The position numbers and the translations under genes were made by a program. Source: Neobacillus niacini (GTDB lineage: Bacteria; Bacillota; Bacilli; Bacillales; Cytobacillaceae). Taken from it: a stretch of 64,000 nt of DNA. The DNA lies in NCBI RefSeq assembly GCF_000759675.1, contig NZ_BAWM01000009.1, positions 62,001-126,000 of the forward strand. Direction: 5' to 3'. The stretch's first letter is position 1; every line of letters starts with the position of its first letter. Under the pieces are notes generated by a model, which did not search any database, was not told where the DNA came from, and saw only the letters and a list, made by a program, of their open reading frames with translations. This document shows positions 18,047-26,763 of the stretch, one piece after another.

Positions 18047-19507
18047 TTAATAGTTCGTATAAATCGACTTCCACTCTGTCATGACATCAAATGCATGATG
18101 GGAAACTTCACGGTGTCCATTTCCGGACATTTTCATGCCTCCAAATGCCACTCCCATCTCGGCATTGGACGTTCCGTTATTAATATAGACAAGTCCGCTT
18201 ACCGCTTCCTTTGCAGCACGGTTCGCATAATGAAGGCTCTCTGTATAAATGGAAGTTGATAGACCATAAATAGTCCCGTTATTTACCTCCATGGCTTCCT
18301 CATATGAATCTACTTCAATGACGGCAAGAACAGGACCAAATATTTCTTCCAGTGCAATGGTATCATTGGGTTTCACATTCTCAATGATTGTCGGCTCATA
18401 ATAATAGCCGCCCAATTCTTTGACACGCTGCCCGCCTGACACAATTTTCCCACCCTCTTCAATCGCTGTTTTTACATATTTTTCGACTGTATGAAGCTGG
18501 TCTTCATTTACGAGAGGGCCCACTTGATTCCCTTCTTCAAGTCCATTTCCTATTTTCATAGAATGTGTTAATTCTATTACTTTTTGTACGAGCAGTTCCT
18601 TTACTGGGCGCTCGACAATTACTCGGCTTGCCGCTGTACAGCGCTGACCAGTTGTCGTAAACGCTGATTTTACGATTCCGTCTGCCGCTTTGTCCAAGTC
18701 CGCATCCTTCAAGACGATCACTGCATTTTTTCCACCCAATTCCAATGAAATACGTTTTAACGTTTTACTGCTCATTTCAGCCAGCTTTTGTCCGACTTCT
18801 GTTGAGCCCGTAAACGAAATGACTTTAACATCCGAATGCTCTGCGAGTGTTTGTCCAACTGTTCTTCCTGAACCGGTAATTAAGTTCACAACCCCTGCTG
18901 GCAACCCAGCTTCATCTAACACTTCCACAAAAACCTTTGCCGATAATGCAACCTCTGAAGCAGGCTTCCATACGACGGTATTACCCGCAAGCAGAGCTGA
19001 AAAGATTTTGTAGGAAGCTAGTGCAACCGGGAAGTTCCAGGGGGTAATGCACGCCGCAACTCCAAGAGGTTCACGAACCATTCTTACGTTCCGGTCTGGG
19101 AAGCCGGCAGGGACTGTTTCTCCAAAGAGGCGTCGTCCCTCGCCTGCCATATATTGAGCAGTCGCGATGACCACTCCAACTTCGCCTAAAGACTCAGGTA
19201 GCACTTTGCCCATCTCCATTGTCATGACTCTAGCAAGTTCCTCTTTTCGTATTTCAAACAATTGGACTGCTTTCGTTAAATAAGCCGCTCGTTCTGGAAT
19301 GGGGGTGTTCTTCCATTGTAAATATGCTTCATTCGCTTTTGTGACAGCCTCATCCACTTGCTCCGTTGTGGCGGCCGCACATATGCCGACAAGTTCCCCC
19401 GTTGCCGGATTTAAGCTTTCAAAGTAGGACTGATCGGGGGCACTTACCCATTTTCCATTTATATAAAGATCTCCCTGAAGAATATCTGTTTTGATTTGAC
19501 TAGACAT
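18047..19507 (-). CDS. NAD(P)-dependent aldehyde dehydrogenase (succinate-semialdehyde type)
   Basis: 486 residues. The catalytic cysteine is C290 (TTGQRCTAAS) and the general base is E256 (SLELGGKN); the cofactor-binding ITPWNFPVAL and FTGSTEVG are present. AGGAGGT precedes the ATG, and the M81 frame follows without a gap. The upstream gene is a GABA-type aminotransferase, so the best substrate is succinate semialdehyde, giving succinate. Broad GabD/2-oxoglutarate-semialdehyde specificity cannot be ruled out from sequence. Confidence 0.88.
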   Translation of the reverse strand: MSSQIKTDILQGDLYINGKWVSAPDQSYFESLNPATGELVGICAAATTEQVDEAVTKANEAYLQWKNTPIPERAAYLTKAVQLFEIRKEELARVMTMEMGKVLPESLGEVGVVIATAQYMAGEGRRLFGETVPAGFPDRNVRMVREPLGVAACITPWNFPVALASYKIFSALLAGNTVVWKPASEVALSAKVFVEVLDEAGLPAGVVNLITGSGRTVGQTLAEHSDVKVISFTGSTEVGQKLAEMSSKTLKRISLELGGKNAVIVLKDADLDKAADGIVKSAFTTTGQRCTAASRVIVERPVKELLVQKVIELTHSMKIGNGLEEGNQVGPLVNEDQLHTVEKYVKTAIEEGGKIVSGGQRVKELGGYYYEPTIIENVKPNDTIALEEIFGPVLAVIEVDSYEEAMEVNNGTIYGLSTSIYTESLHYANRAAKEAVSGLVYINNGTSNAEMGVAFGGMKMSGNGHREVSHHAFDVMTEWKSIYTNY

Positions 19508-19549
19508 ATACTTGACCTCCTTTTTCGTTGTATACTTGGGAAACGAAAA

Positions 19550-20845
19550 TTAGTTTCCTGAAATTGTCTCTGTTATCACATCTTCTAAAATCGTTAATCC
19601 TATATCAAGCACATCTTCTTGAATATTAAGAGGTAGCATTAATCGGATCGTTTGCCCGCTTACACCGCAGTTCATAATGAGCAAGCCATTTTCCAGTGCT
19701 TTCGATTTAATTTCCGGTACAAAGGAAGCAGCAGATTGCGAATCGAATTCAATACCGATCATCATGCCGACTCCTCGGACTTCAACAATGCCCGGTAAAT
19801 GTCCTACCGAGTTATGAAGTCGGCCGACAATCTTGGCACCGAGTTTAGCACTGCGTTCTACTAACTTCTCTTCCTCAATGACCTCAATGTTTGCCAATGC
19901 TGCAGCACAAGAAACTGGATTTCCTCCAAATGTCGAACCATGACCGGCCGTCGGCCATTTTTCATGAAGCTCACGACTTGCTACAATGGCACCAAGAGGC
20001 ATGCCGCCGGAAAGGGCTTTTGCCAGTACTAAAATATCAGGAGTCACATTCGCATGCTCTGCCGCGAACATTTTGCCTGTACGGCCAAATCCTGTTTGTA
20101 CTTCGTCAAAGATAAGCAAAATGCCGTGTTCATCTGTAATCTTTCTTAACTCCTGCAAGAAGCTTGGCGGTGCCGGATAATAGCCGCCTTCACCCATTAC
20201 AGGTTCAATGATGATGGCTGCTACACGTGAAGGATCCACGCGTAAATCGAACAATTTTTGAAGCTGATTCAAGCAATACTCTTCAGCTTCTTCTTCTCTA
20301 ATGTTTTTCAGCTGGCTGGGATACGGATATGGAACGTGATACACCTCGCCTAAAATCGGTTCATAATAACGACGGTATTTAGAGCTTGATGCCGTAATGG
20401 CTGTTGCTCCTAATGTACGGCCATGAAACGATCCTTCAAAAGCAATGATGGCGGGTCTGCCTGTGGCCGCCTTTGCTAGTTTAAGTGCACCGTCAATAGC
20501 TTCAGCTCCCGAATTGGAGAAAAAGACAGTGTCTAGATTTCCTGGTGTGATATGAGCAAGCTTTTCCGCCAAATTCGCTGCCGTTTCATAATAACCATAG
20601 TTCAATCCAAGATGAATCAAGGCTTCAGCTTGCTTTTTAATGGCTTCCACCATTTTTCCGTTCGTATGCCCGACTGCATTGACGGCCACTCCTGAAACGA
20701 AATCGATATATTCCTTTCCGTCTGTCGTCCAAAATTTGGCGCCATGCGCTTTTTCAATGACAAGCTCCGTTACCCTTGTCATAACCGGGGATAAATGTTT
20801 TTGTGCTTTTTCTTTAATCTCTTCTGTTTTATTTTGTAATTTCAT
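19550..20845 (-). CDS. Class III aminotransferase, 4-aminobutyrate type
   Basis: 431 residues from the ATG at 20845 (AAAGGATG upstream; the 20854 start lacks a site). Features: FSNSGAEAIDGALKLA for PLP phosphate binding, FEGSFHGRTLGA, IIEPVMGEGG, LIFDEVQTGFGRTG, and the PLP lysine in LAKALSGGMPLG. The pattern is typical of GabT-like enzymes that convert GABA to succinate semialdehyde with 2-oxoglutarate as acceptor. It overlaps the end of the upstream aminotransferase by 17 bases and is followed by the aldehyde dehydrogenase, the usual GABA shunt pair. Ornithine or beta-alanine specificity is possible. Confidence 0.88.
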   Translation of the reverse strand: MKLQNKTEEIKEKAQKHLSPVMTRVTELVIEKAHGAKFWTTDGKEYIDFVSGVAVNAVGHTNGKMVEAIKKQAEALIHLGLNYGYYETAANLAEKLAHITPGNLDTVFFSNSGAEAIDGALKLAKAATGRPAIIAFEGSFHGRTLGATAITASSSKYRRYYEPILGEVYHVPYPYPSQLKNIREEEAEEYCLNQLQKLFDLRVDPSRVAAIIIEPVMGEGGYYPAPPSFLQELRKITDEHGILLIFDEVQTGFGRTGKMFAAEHANVTPDILVLAKALSGGMPLGAIVASRELHEKWPTAGHGSTFGGNPVSCAAALANIEVIEEEKLVERSAKLGAKIVGRLHNSVGHLPGIVEVRGVGMMIGIEFDSQSAASFVPEIKSKALENGLLIMNCGVSGQTIRLMLPLNIQEDVLDIGLTILEDVITETISGN

Positions 20846-22214
20846 ATATCTCATCCTTTCTTAATTGACCTTTGAATATCGTAAATGATTCATCTAAAAT
20901 TCTCACAATCTCATCAATTTCTGTTCTCGTAACATTTAAAGGAGGGCTGATGATGAGGTGCTCCCCCTTTGTTCCGTCAATTGAACCGGAACCGGGATAA
21001 AAAACCGCACCGAGTTCCATCGCAATTCCATTCAATCTTTCAGCAGCTTTTTCAGATGGATCGAACAACAGATCCTGCCCAGGATCCTTCACAAGCTCCA
21101 TACCTATTAAAAGCCCTCTGCCCCGAACATCAGATATATAAGAATGTTTTTGCTTCAGCTCCATAAGACGTTTGACAAGGTAGGTACCTTGTTTATTAAC
21201 GTTTTCCAGCACCATATCTCGCTCATATACCTCCAATGCAGCAAGACTGGCTGCAACAGCAACAGGATGCCCGCTATATGTGTAACCGTGAATGAATTTC
21301 CCGTCGCTGTTTTGAATGAGCCCATCGATTAACCGATCATGAACGATCATTCCGGCGAGCGGAGCATATCCTGCCGAAACCCCTTTTCCAAACGTGATGA
21401 TATCAGGTTCGATTCCAATCTGTTCTGTCGCGAAGTTGGTACCAGTACGGCCGAATCCAGTCATCACTTCATCGATAATTAAGACGATTTCGTAACGGTC
21501 ACACAGCTCTCGAACTTTCTCAAAATACCCCGGCGGCGGTGGAACAGCACCTTGCTGGCTTCCGACAATCGGTTCGGCGATAAATGCCGACACGTTCTCA
21601 GGGCCAAGCTCTAAAATGGTTCTTTCAATATCCATTACACACGTCCAGTTTTGTTTGGAGAGACAATCATCTTTTTGACGATCGTATGGACATCGGTGGC
21701 AGTACGGAGAATAGACATGGGCATAGTTTAAAAGATTAGGAGTGTATGCATGCCTTCTTTTAATGTCTCCTCCTGCTGATAAAGAACCGATTGTGTTACC
21801 GTGATACGATTGCCATCGCCCGATCACAATGTGTTTTTGTGGTCTGTCAGCATCCCTATGATATTGCCTCGCCAGCTTCAAAGCACTTTCATTTGCTTCA
21901 GAGCCTCCTGTTGTAAAATACACTTTATTTAAATGGTCTGGGGCCATTTTTCCGATTGTTTCAGCCAGTTCATGCAACGCTTTCGTCTCGAACCGCATTG
22001 TATGGACGAAAGCTGCTTTTTTTGCTTGTTCTGCCATTGCCTCTCCTATAGAAGTAATACCATGGCCCAAGTTGGCTGCAACCGCTCCTGAGCAAGCATC
22101 CAAATATTTTTTCCCATTCTCATCTATGAGATATACCCCTACACCGTGGGTAATAATCGGGTACTCCTTTTTTAAATCACGATGAAACACGTAGTCTTTT
22201 TTTATTCCCTCCAT
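20829..22214 (-). CDS. yodT: Class III aminotransferase, YodT type
   Basis: 461 residues from the ATG at 22214, placed just after GGTGGAAAG within the 3' end of the thiolase gene. Motifs: TTGGSEANESALKLARQY, GRWQSYHGNT, LIIDEVMTGFGRTG and the PLP lysine in FGKGVSAGYAPL. A Cys cluster (PYCHRCPYD, then further cysteines) resembles YodT of B. subtilis. In the proposed route it removes the 3-amino group of acetyl-beta-lysine to give 3-keto-6-acetamidohexanoate. The assignment to that substrate is from gene context. Confidence 0.84.
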   Translation of the reverse strand: MEGIKKDYVFHRDLKKEYPIITHGVGVYLIDENGKKYLDACSGAVAANLGHGITSIGEAMAEQAKKAAFVHTMRFETKALHELAETIGKMAPDHLNKVYFTTGGSEANESALKLARQYHRDADRPQKHIVIGRWQSYHGNTIGSLSAGGDIKRRHAYTPNLLNYAHVYSPYCHRCPYDRQKDDCLSKQNWTCVMDIERTILELGPENVSAFIAEPIVGSQQGAVPPPPGYFEKVRELCDRYEIVLIIDEVMTGFGRTGTNFATEQIGIEPDIITFGKGVSAGYAPLAGMIVHDRLIDGLIQNSDGKFIHGYTYSGHPVAVAASLAALEVYERDMVLENVNKQGTYLVKRLMELKQKHSYISDVRGRGLLIGMELVKDPGQDLLFDPSEKAAERLNGIAMELGAVFYPGSGSIDGTKGEHLIISPPLNVTRTEIDEIVRILDESFTIFKGQLRKDEIYEITK

Positions 22215-23392
22215 CTTTCCACCACCATTGCCATTCCTAATCCACCCGCCACACAAATCGTCGCAAGGCCAAATTGCCGTTTTTGTTTTTCAAGCTCATG
22301 ACATAATGTAGTGACGATTCTTGCACCGGAGCACCCAAGTGGATGGCCTAAGGCAATCGCCCCTCCGTTAACATTCACGTTATCCCCTTTCAAGCCCCAT
22401 TCTTTTAAACAAGCAAGACTTTGAGCAGCGAATGCTTCATTTAATTCAATCAAATCGATATCTTCTAAGCGAAGACCTGCCTTTTTCAACGCAATTTGGG
22501 ATGCAGGAACCGGACCGATTCCCATTTCTTTTGGTGATACGCCCGTTGCAGCAAAGGAACGAATCCTTGCCATAGGAACTACTCCAAGCTGTTCCGCTTT
22601 TTCTTCCGACATTAACAGCAGCATAGAGGCTCCATCATTTCTGCCGGACGAGTTTCCGGCTGTTACCGTCCCATCCTTTTGAAACACAGGACTTAGTGTT
22701 CCTAACTTTTCAATGTCCGTCAATCTTGGATACTCGTCTATCGCAAAGTGTCTGATCCCCTTTTTTCCTTCCTTTACCGGAACTGGAATGATTTCTTCCT
22801 CAAAATATCCCATTTCAATTGCACGTTTCGTTTTCTGCTGACTCGTGAAGGCAAATTCGTCTTGTTCATGGCGGCTAATGTTATATTTTTCAGCCAGCCA
22901 CTCGGCTGTTTGCCCCATCGTGAAATGACCGTATATCTCCTCTGGCTGCGATTTTGGCTGACTCTCCGTATTTGAATCATACAGCGTCATATCTCCCATC
23001 TTGAGGCCGAATCGAGTATCAACCGTATAATGAGGAGCTTGTGACATGCTTTCGACACCTCCTGCTAAAACGACTTCTGCCTGACCTGTCAAAATGGACA
23101 TCGCCCCGTTAATGACAGCCTGCAAACCCGAACCGCACTGACGATGAACTGTATAAGCAGGAATCGATTCTGGAAAATGGGCCTGTAATGCCGCGACTCT
23201 TGCAATATTCGGAGCATGCGCACTCTGCTTTGTTTGGCCGACGATGACTTCATCTACAATATTGGCACTGTAACCGGAAGACGAAAGATTATTTTTCATG
23301 ATGAGGGATACAAGCTCTTCCGGGCGCGTATCCGCCAGTGATCCGCCGAGTTTTCCGATTGGAGTCCGAAATGCATTTACGATTACAACCAC
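22202..23392 (-). CDS. Acetyl-CoA acyltransferase (thiolase)
   Basis: 396 residues, type II thiolase length. The nucleophilic Cys is C86 ([10 protein letters not shown]); [17 protein letters not shown] holds the catalytic His, and ICVAGGLG the second Cys. The GTG start overlaps the upstream TAG, with AGAGGTGA at good distance. Following CoA-transferases, it would cleave 3-keto-6-acetamidohexanoyl-CoA into acetyl-CoA and 4-acetamidobutanoyl-CoA. Ordinary acetoacetyl-CoA thiolysis is the alternative. Confidence 0.9.
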   Translation of the reverse strand: MVVIVNAFRTPIGKLGGSLADTRPEELVSLIMKNNLSSSGYSANIVDEVIVGQTKQSAHAPNIARVAALQAHFPESIPAYTVHRQCGSGLQAVINGAMSILTGQAEVVLAGGVESMSQAPHYTVDTRFGLKMGDMTLYDSNTESQPKSQPEEIYGHFTMGQTAEWLAEKYNISRHEQDEFAFTSQQKTKRAIEMGYFEEEIIPVPVKEGKKGIRHFAIDEYPRLTDIEKLGTLSPVFQKDGTVTAGNSSGRNDGASMLLLMSEEKAEQLGVVPMARIRSFAATGVSPKEMGIGPVPASQIALKKAGLRLEDIDLIELNEAFAAQSLACLKEWGLKGDNVNVNGGAIALGHPLGCSGARIVTTLCHELEKQKRQFGLATICVAGGLGMAMVVERWRE

Positions 23393-24054
23393 TATGCAGT
23401 CACCTCTTTGCCTTTATTGAAAGATTTAGCAATAAGGAAGGGTGCGTCTGTTTTCAGTTGAACTTCCTCAAGGGAAACTCCAGGGGACAGCTCAATAAGA
23501 TGAAGTCCATCTTCCTTTACAGCGAACACCGCTAAATCGGTAATAATTAAATCCACTATTCGTTCCGATGTGATCGGATAGGTTAATTCATTGACGATTT
23601 TTGACTCTCCCTGGTTAGACGTATGCATCGTTGTTACGATTATCTTTTTGGAGCCTTCCAATAAATCCATCGCCCCGCCTACACCAAGAACACTTTTTCC
23701 TGGTACGGCCCAGTTGGCAATCCGCCCAATTGCATCGATTTGCAGCACACCAAGAATTGAAACGCTTACATGTCCTCCGCGAATCATCGCAAAAGAGGAA
23801 GCACTATCAAAATAGGATGACCCTTCCAATACTGTGACAGGCAGTTTCCCTGCATTGACAAGATTTTGGTCAATATGCTCTGGATCAGGGGTAGGACCAA
23901 CTCCAAGGATGCCGTTTTCTGAGTGTAAAAAAACTTTAACATCTGATGGAATATAATCAGCCACCAGTGTTGGAATCCCTATCCCCAAATTGACGATATC
24001 GCCATCCTTCAATTCCTTGGCCGCTCTTGCAGCAATGTATTGTTTCACGTTCAA
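23392..24054 (-). CDS. yodR: 3-oxoacid CoA-transferase, subunit B (YodR type)
   Basis: 220 residues with a TTG start right after AAGGGCGG. The beta-subunit motif LHSENGILGVGP contains the catalytic glutamate (SENG). GGHVSVSILGVLQID and the C-terminal LSPGVSLEEV match family I CoA-transferases. It forms a heterodimer with the next gene upstream and moves CoA from an acyl-CoA to a 3-keto acid. One-base overlap with the thiolase gene. Confidence 0.92.
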   Translation of the reverse strand: MNVKQYIAARAAKELKDGDIVNLGIGIPTLVADYIPSDVKVFLHSENGILGVGPTPDPEHIDQNLVNAGKLPVTVLEGSSYFDSASSFAMIRGGHVSVSILGVLQIDAIGRIANWAVPGKSVLGVGGAMDLLEGSKKIIVTTMHTSNQGESKIVNELTYPITSERIVDLIITDLAVFAVKEDGLHLIELSPGVSLEEVQLKTDAPFLIAKSFNKGKEVTA

Positions 24055-24055
24055 G

Positions 24056-24712
24056 CTATTTACCGCCCTTCACAACGATATAATCAACGTATAAATGAGG
24101 GGTCACAATTTCTTCAGGAGAAATTTGGCCTACCTCCACAATCTCGTCCACCTCTGCAATCACTACATCCGCAGCTGTTGCCATCATCGGATTAAAGTTT
24201 CTTGCCGATTTGTTGTATATGAGATTTCCTAATTGATCCGCTTTTTTCGCTTTAATTAAAGAAAAATTGGCTTTAAGAGGCTCTTGGAACACATATTTTT
24301 TACCGTTAAGGGTACGCTCTTCTTTGTTTTCGGCAATTTTCGTTCCAACGCTGACCGGTGTATAAAACCCACCTAATCCAGCACCGCCCGCTCGAATGGC
24401 TTCAGACATTGTTCCTTGCGGGAGAAGCTCCACTTCCAATTCTTTATCCTGATAAGCTTTAACCACCTCCGGATTGGATGTAAAATACGAACCTATTGCT
24501 TTTTTCACTTGCTTTTGCCGTACTAAAACTCCAAGACCTCTTCCTGGTTCACCAAGGTTATTACTAATAATCTCTAAGTCTTTCACTTCCGACTGAGCCA
24601 AAGCGGCTATTAAACTAAGCGGACTTCCTACAAGTCCAAATCCACCTACCATAATTCGCGAGCCGCTTTTAACCTTTTTTACAGCTTCTTCGCATGTAAT
24701 CAGCTTGCTCAT
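24056..24712 (-). CDS. yodS: 3-oxoacid CoA-transferase, subunit A (YodS type)
   Basis: 218 residues from the ATG at 24712 (GGAAAAAAGG directly before it); the frame could be read from 24778 but that N-terminus is not family-like. GGFGLVGSPLSLIAAL and the NNLGEPGRGLGVL block match CoA-transferase subunit A. First gene of the ten-gene run. No sigma-54 consensus is seen in 24713-24899; that gap holds a hairpin near 24861-24881 (TGGGAAGA/TCTTCCCA, no T-tract) and another near 24800-24822. Transcription may come from the promoter at 25283-25311. Confidence 0.9.
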   Translation of the reverse strand: MSKLITCEEAVKKVKSGSRIMVGGFGLVGSPLSLIAALAQSEVKDLEIISNNLGEPGRGLGVLVRQKQVKKAIGSYFTSNPEVVKAYQDKELEVELLPQGTMSEAIRAGGAGLGGFYTPVSVGTKIAENKEERTLNGKKYVFQEPLKANFSLIKAKKADQLGNLIYNKSARNFNPMMATAADVVIAEVDEIVEVGQISPEEIVTPHLYVDYIVVKGGK

Positions 24713-24899
24713 CCTTTTTTCCTTCCTCTCCATAGACTTTAGTGGGATTAACAGTTCGGAAAAATAAAAACCGAGCAAAACATAAATCCTCTATAAAGAA
24801 TGTCGTTCCAACGAACATTCCTTACAAAGAGTCCATGTCTGCCCGGTTTTAATAAGACCATGGGAAGAGGTCATCTTCCCACTTTATTATAACCAAACG

Positions 24900-25229
24900 T
24901 TATGTATTCATTTGCTTCACGTTATCCCAGTAACGTTGAACTGCAGCTTGAAGAGCTACAATGATCGCTTGCTGGGATGGAGCAAAATAAAAGCTTTGAA
25001 TTCGTTCAATCAGCTGCTCAACACCGTCTTTAAGACAGTAGCCTATCAGAAGTTTTTGAAAATAATTTTTTGTTAGTTCTGCTACGAATGTGAATTCAGC
25101 GCCGATAATTTTATGTTCTTTCAGATCCACTTCGAGTACAATTCCCGCATGCTTATACATTTCATACATGGAAGTTCCCTGTGGAGCTTTTGCATATCCT
25201 GTAACAATCACTGTTTCAAGTTTTTGCAT
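24900..25229 (-). CDS. DUF3870-type small protein
   Basis: 109 residues from the ATG at 25229 (AAAGGAG and GGGGG upstream; the 25265 ATG would lie only about 10 bases from the predicted transcription start). The sequence VIVTGYAKAPQGTSMYEMY near the N-terminus and the pattern of a compact alpha/beta protein fit DUF3870, a family found near amino acid and CoA-transferase genes; function unknown. It lies between pdxS and the CoA-transferase operon and has its own sigma-A promoter and a cre-like site. Confidence 0.65.
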   Translation of the reverse strand: MQKLETVIVTGYAKAPQGTSMYEMYKHAGIVLEVDLKEHKIIGAEFTFVAELTKNYFQKLLIGYCLKDGVEQLIERIQSFYFAPSQQAIIVALQAAVQRYWDNVKQMNT

Positions 25230-25282
25230 GCCCCCTAAAACTCCTTTCAAAAACCAACTGATCATTTTCTTTTTCTAACTCG

Positions 25283-25311
25283 AGTATATGAGTCAGAAAA
25301 AACAATGTCAA
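25283..25311 (-). promoter_or_regulatory. Sigma-A promoter for the DUF3870 gene and perhaps the lysine operon
   Basis: TTGACA and TATACT separated by exactly 17 bases on the minus strand; the predicted start lies about 45 bases before the chosen ATG. Confidence 0.85.
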
Positions 25312-25338
25312 TATAATTTTTCTAAATTTTCAAAATTG

Positions 25339-25352
25339 TTGAAGCGCTTTCA
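25339..25352 (-). promoter_or_regulatory. cre-like site (catabolite repression)
   Basis: TGAAAGCGCTTCAA, 12 of 14 positions of the CcpA consensus TGWAANCGNTNWCA, about 30 bases upstream of the -35 box. Position upstream would fit activation or roadblock at the promoter; binding is a prediction. Confidence 0.5.
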
Positions 25353-25396
25353 ATAACAATTAACCGCATACGATTATTTTATAGAACTATAACATT

Positions 25397-25486
25397 TTAT
25401 AAATAAATAATTCTCCCCTTGTATGCCAAAAAACAAACATGTTCACGTACAGCCTCTTGTAATGCGAATACTCCAACCTTAAGCAA
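25397..25486 (-). pseudogene. pdxT: Truncated pdxT (glutaminase subunit of PLP synthase)
   Basis: Immediately after pdxS, AAGGAG leads to a TTG start and LKVGVFALQEAVREH, the N-terminus of PdxT (LxIGVLGLQGAVREH). After about 16 codons the homology ends and the frame runs into TAA at 25397. The remaining 170 residues, including the catalytic Cys, are absent from the window. Confidence 0.8.
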
Positions 25487-25498
25487 TAGAAAAACTCC

Positions 25499-26380
25499 TT
25501 ACCAACCACGATCCTGCATACGTGCTTCTGGAAGCAGAGTTGAAATTTCAATACCTTTCATTGCAATTCCAAGATTTTTTGAAATCTCTGCAATTAGTTT
25601 ATAGTCCTGGTAGTGGGTAGTTGCTTCAACGATTGCTCTAGCGAATCTTACTGGGTTATCAGATTTAAAAATTCCTGAACCAACAAATACTCCATCAGCA
25701 CCTAACTGCATCATAAGTGCAGCATCAGCAGGCGTTGCTACTCCACCAGCTGCAAAGTTTACTACAGGTAGGCGTCCATGTTGTTTAATCTCAAGAAGTA
25801 GTTCATATGGAGCTCCAAGTAGCTTTGCCTCTGTCATTAGTTCATCTTCACTCATTGTAACGACTTTACGTACTTGTGCATTTACCTTACGGATATGACG
25901 AACAGCTTCTACGATATTACCAGTTCCCGGCTCTCCTTTTGTACGAAGCATGGATGCACCTTCACCAATACGGCGTGCCGCTTCGCCAAGATCACGGCAA
26001 CCACAAACAAATGGAACAGTGTAAGCTTTTTTATTTAGATGGTATTCTTCATCTGCTGGTGTTAAAACTTCACTCTCATCAATATAATCAACGCCCATTG
26101 CTTCAAGAACTCGGGCTTCTACGATGTGACCGATACGTGCTTTTGCCATAACTGGAATGGAAACCGCATTCATGACTTCTTCAGTTATTCGTGGATCTGC
26201 CATTCTTGCTACTCCGCCAGTTGCACGGATATCAGAAGGAACGCGCTCTAATGCCATTACAGCTACCGCTCCTGCTTCCTCTGCTATTTTTGCTTGCTCT
26301 GCATTCACAACGTCCATAATGACGCCGCCCTTTTGCATTTCAGCCATGCCTCTTTTTACACGATCTGTACCTGTTTTCAA
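25499..26380 (-). CDS. pdxS: Pyridoxal 5'-phosphate synthase lyase subunit PdxS
   Basis: 293 residues from the TTG at 26380, matching family length (294) and preceded by AAAGGGGGC; the longer frame to 26452 is not family-like. It condenses ribose 5-phosphate, glyceraldehyde 3-phosphate and ammonia to PLP. The (beta/alpha)8 motifs [37 protein letters not shown] and [17 protein letters not shown] are intact, with the Schiff-base lysine of MAKARIGH. Normally ammonia comes from PdxT; here pdxT is destroyed, so it must use PdxT from another locus or free ammonia. It has its own sigma-54 promoter and stands between the activator and the lysine operon. Confidence 0.95.
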   Translation of the reverse strand: MKTGTDRVKRGMAEMQKGGVIMDVVNAEQAKIAEEAGAVAVMALERVPSDIRATGGVARMADPRITEEVMNAVSIPVMAKARIGHIVEARVLEAMGVDYIDESEVLTPADEEYHLNKKAYTVPFVCGCRDLGEAARRIGEGASMLRTKGEPGTGNIVEAVRHIRKVNAQVRKVVTMSEDELMTEAKLLGAPYELLLEIKQHGRLPVVNFAAGGVATPADAALMMQLGADGVFVGSGIFKSDNPVRFARAIVEATTHYQDYKLIAEISKNLGIAMKGIEISTLLPEARMQDRGW

Positions 26381-26555
26381 TGTTAAGCCCCCTTTAATAA
26401 TTAAAAATGCATGCGTTTCCATTTTTTTCAATGATAGCGATAAAATTTTCAAAAAATAATACTTTACATTCCTGTCACATTTTGATGATAAGGCCTATAT
26501 GAAACTTTACAACAGCCAAATAATTCAAAATTATCACTATTTCAAACTATTAATT

Positions 26556-26572
26556 TGCAATTTCCGTGCCAA
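26556..26572 (-). promoter_or_regulatory. Sigma-54 (SigL) promoter of pdxS
   Basis: TTGGCAC, five bases, TTGCA on the minus strand: a near-perfect -24/-12 element (TGGCAC-N5-TTGCA). The predicted start is about 12 bases downstream, giving a leader of about 165 bases before the pdxS TTG. A sigma-54 activator gene lies divergently 190 bases away. Confidence 0.9.
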
Positions 26573-26613
26573 ATGTAAAAACCCCTATTTGTGAACTTTT
26601 TGTGAAACCAATA

Positions 26614-26707
26614 TGCCAAATTTCTTGGCACTATCTTTATTTATTTTGCACCTTAACTGCAAAAAGACTCATTCTAATGAAATAGAAACGCAAAATAGTT
26701 TTGTGTT
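26614..26707. promoter_or_regulatory. Inverted repeats, candidate activator binding sites
   Basis: Three inverted repeats lie between the sigma-54 promoter and the activator gene: TGCCAA-N5-TTGGCA at 26614-26630, TTTTGCA-N7-TGCAAAA at 26644-26664, and AACGCAAAA-N3-TTTTGTGTT at 26687-26707 (one mismatch). Location 40-150 bases upstream of the -24/-12 element is where sigma-54 activators bind. Which repeat is bound is unknown. Confidence 0.6.
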
Positions 26708-26763
26708 AATAAGATTTTTTTGTTTTAATAGTTGGGAACGGGTTTAAATAAGGAGAAATTAAT

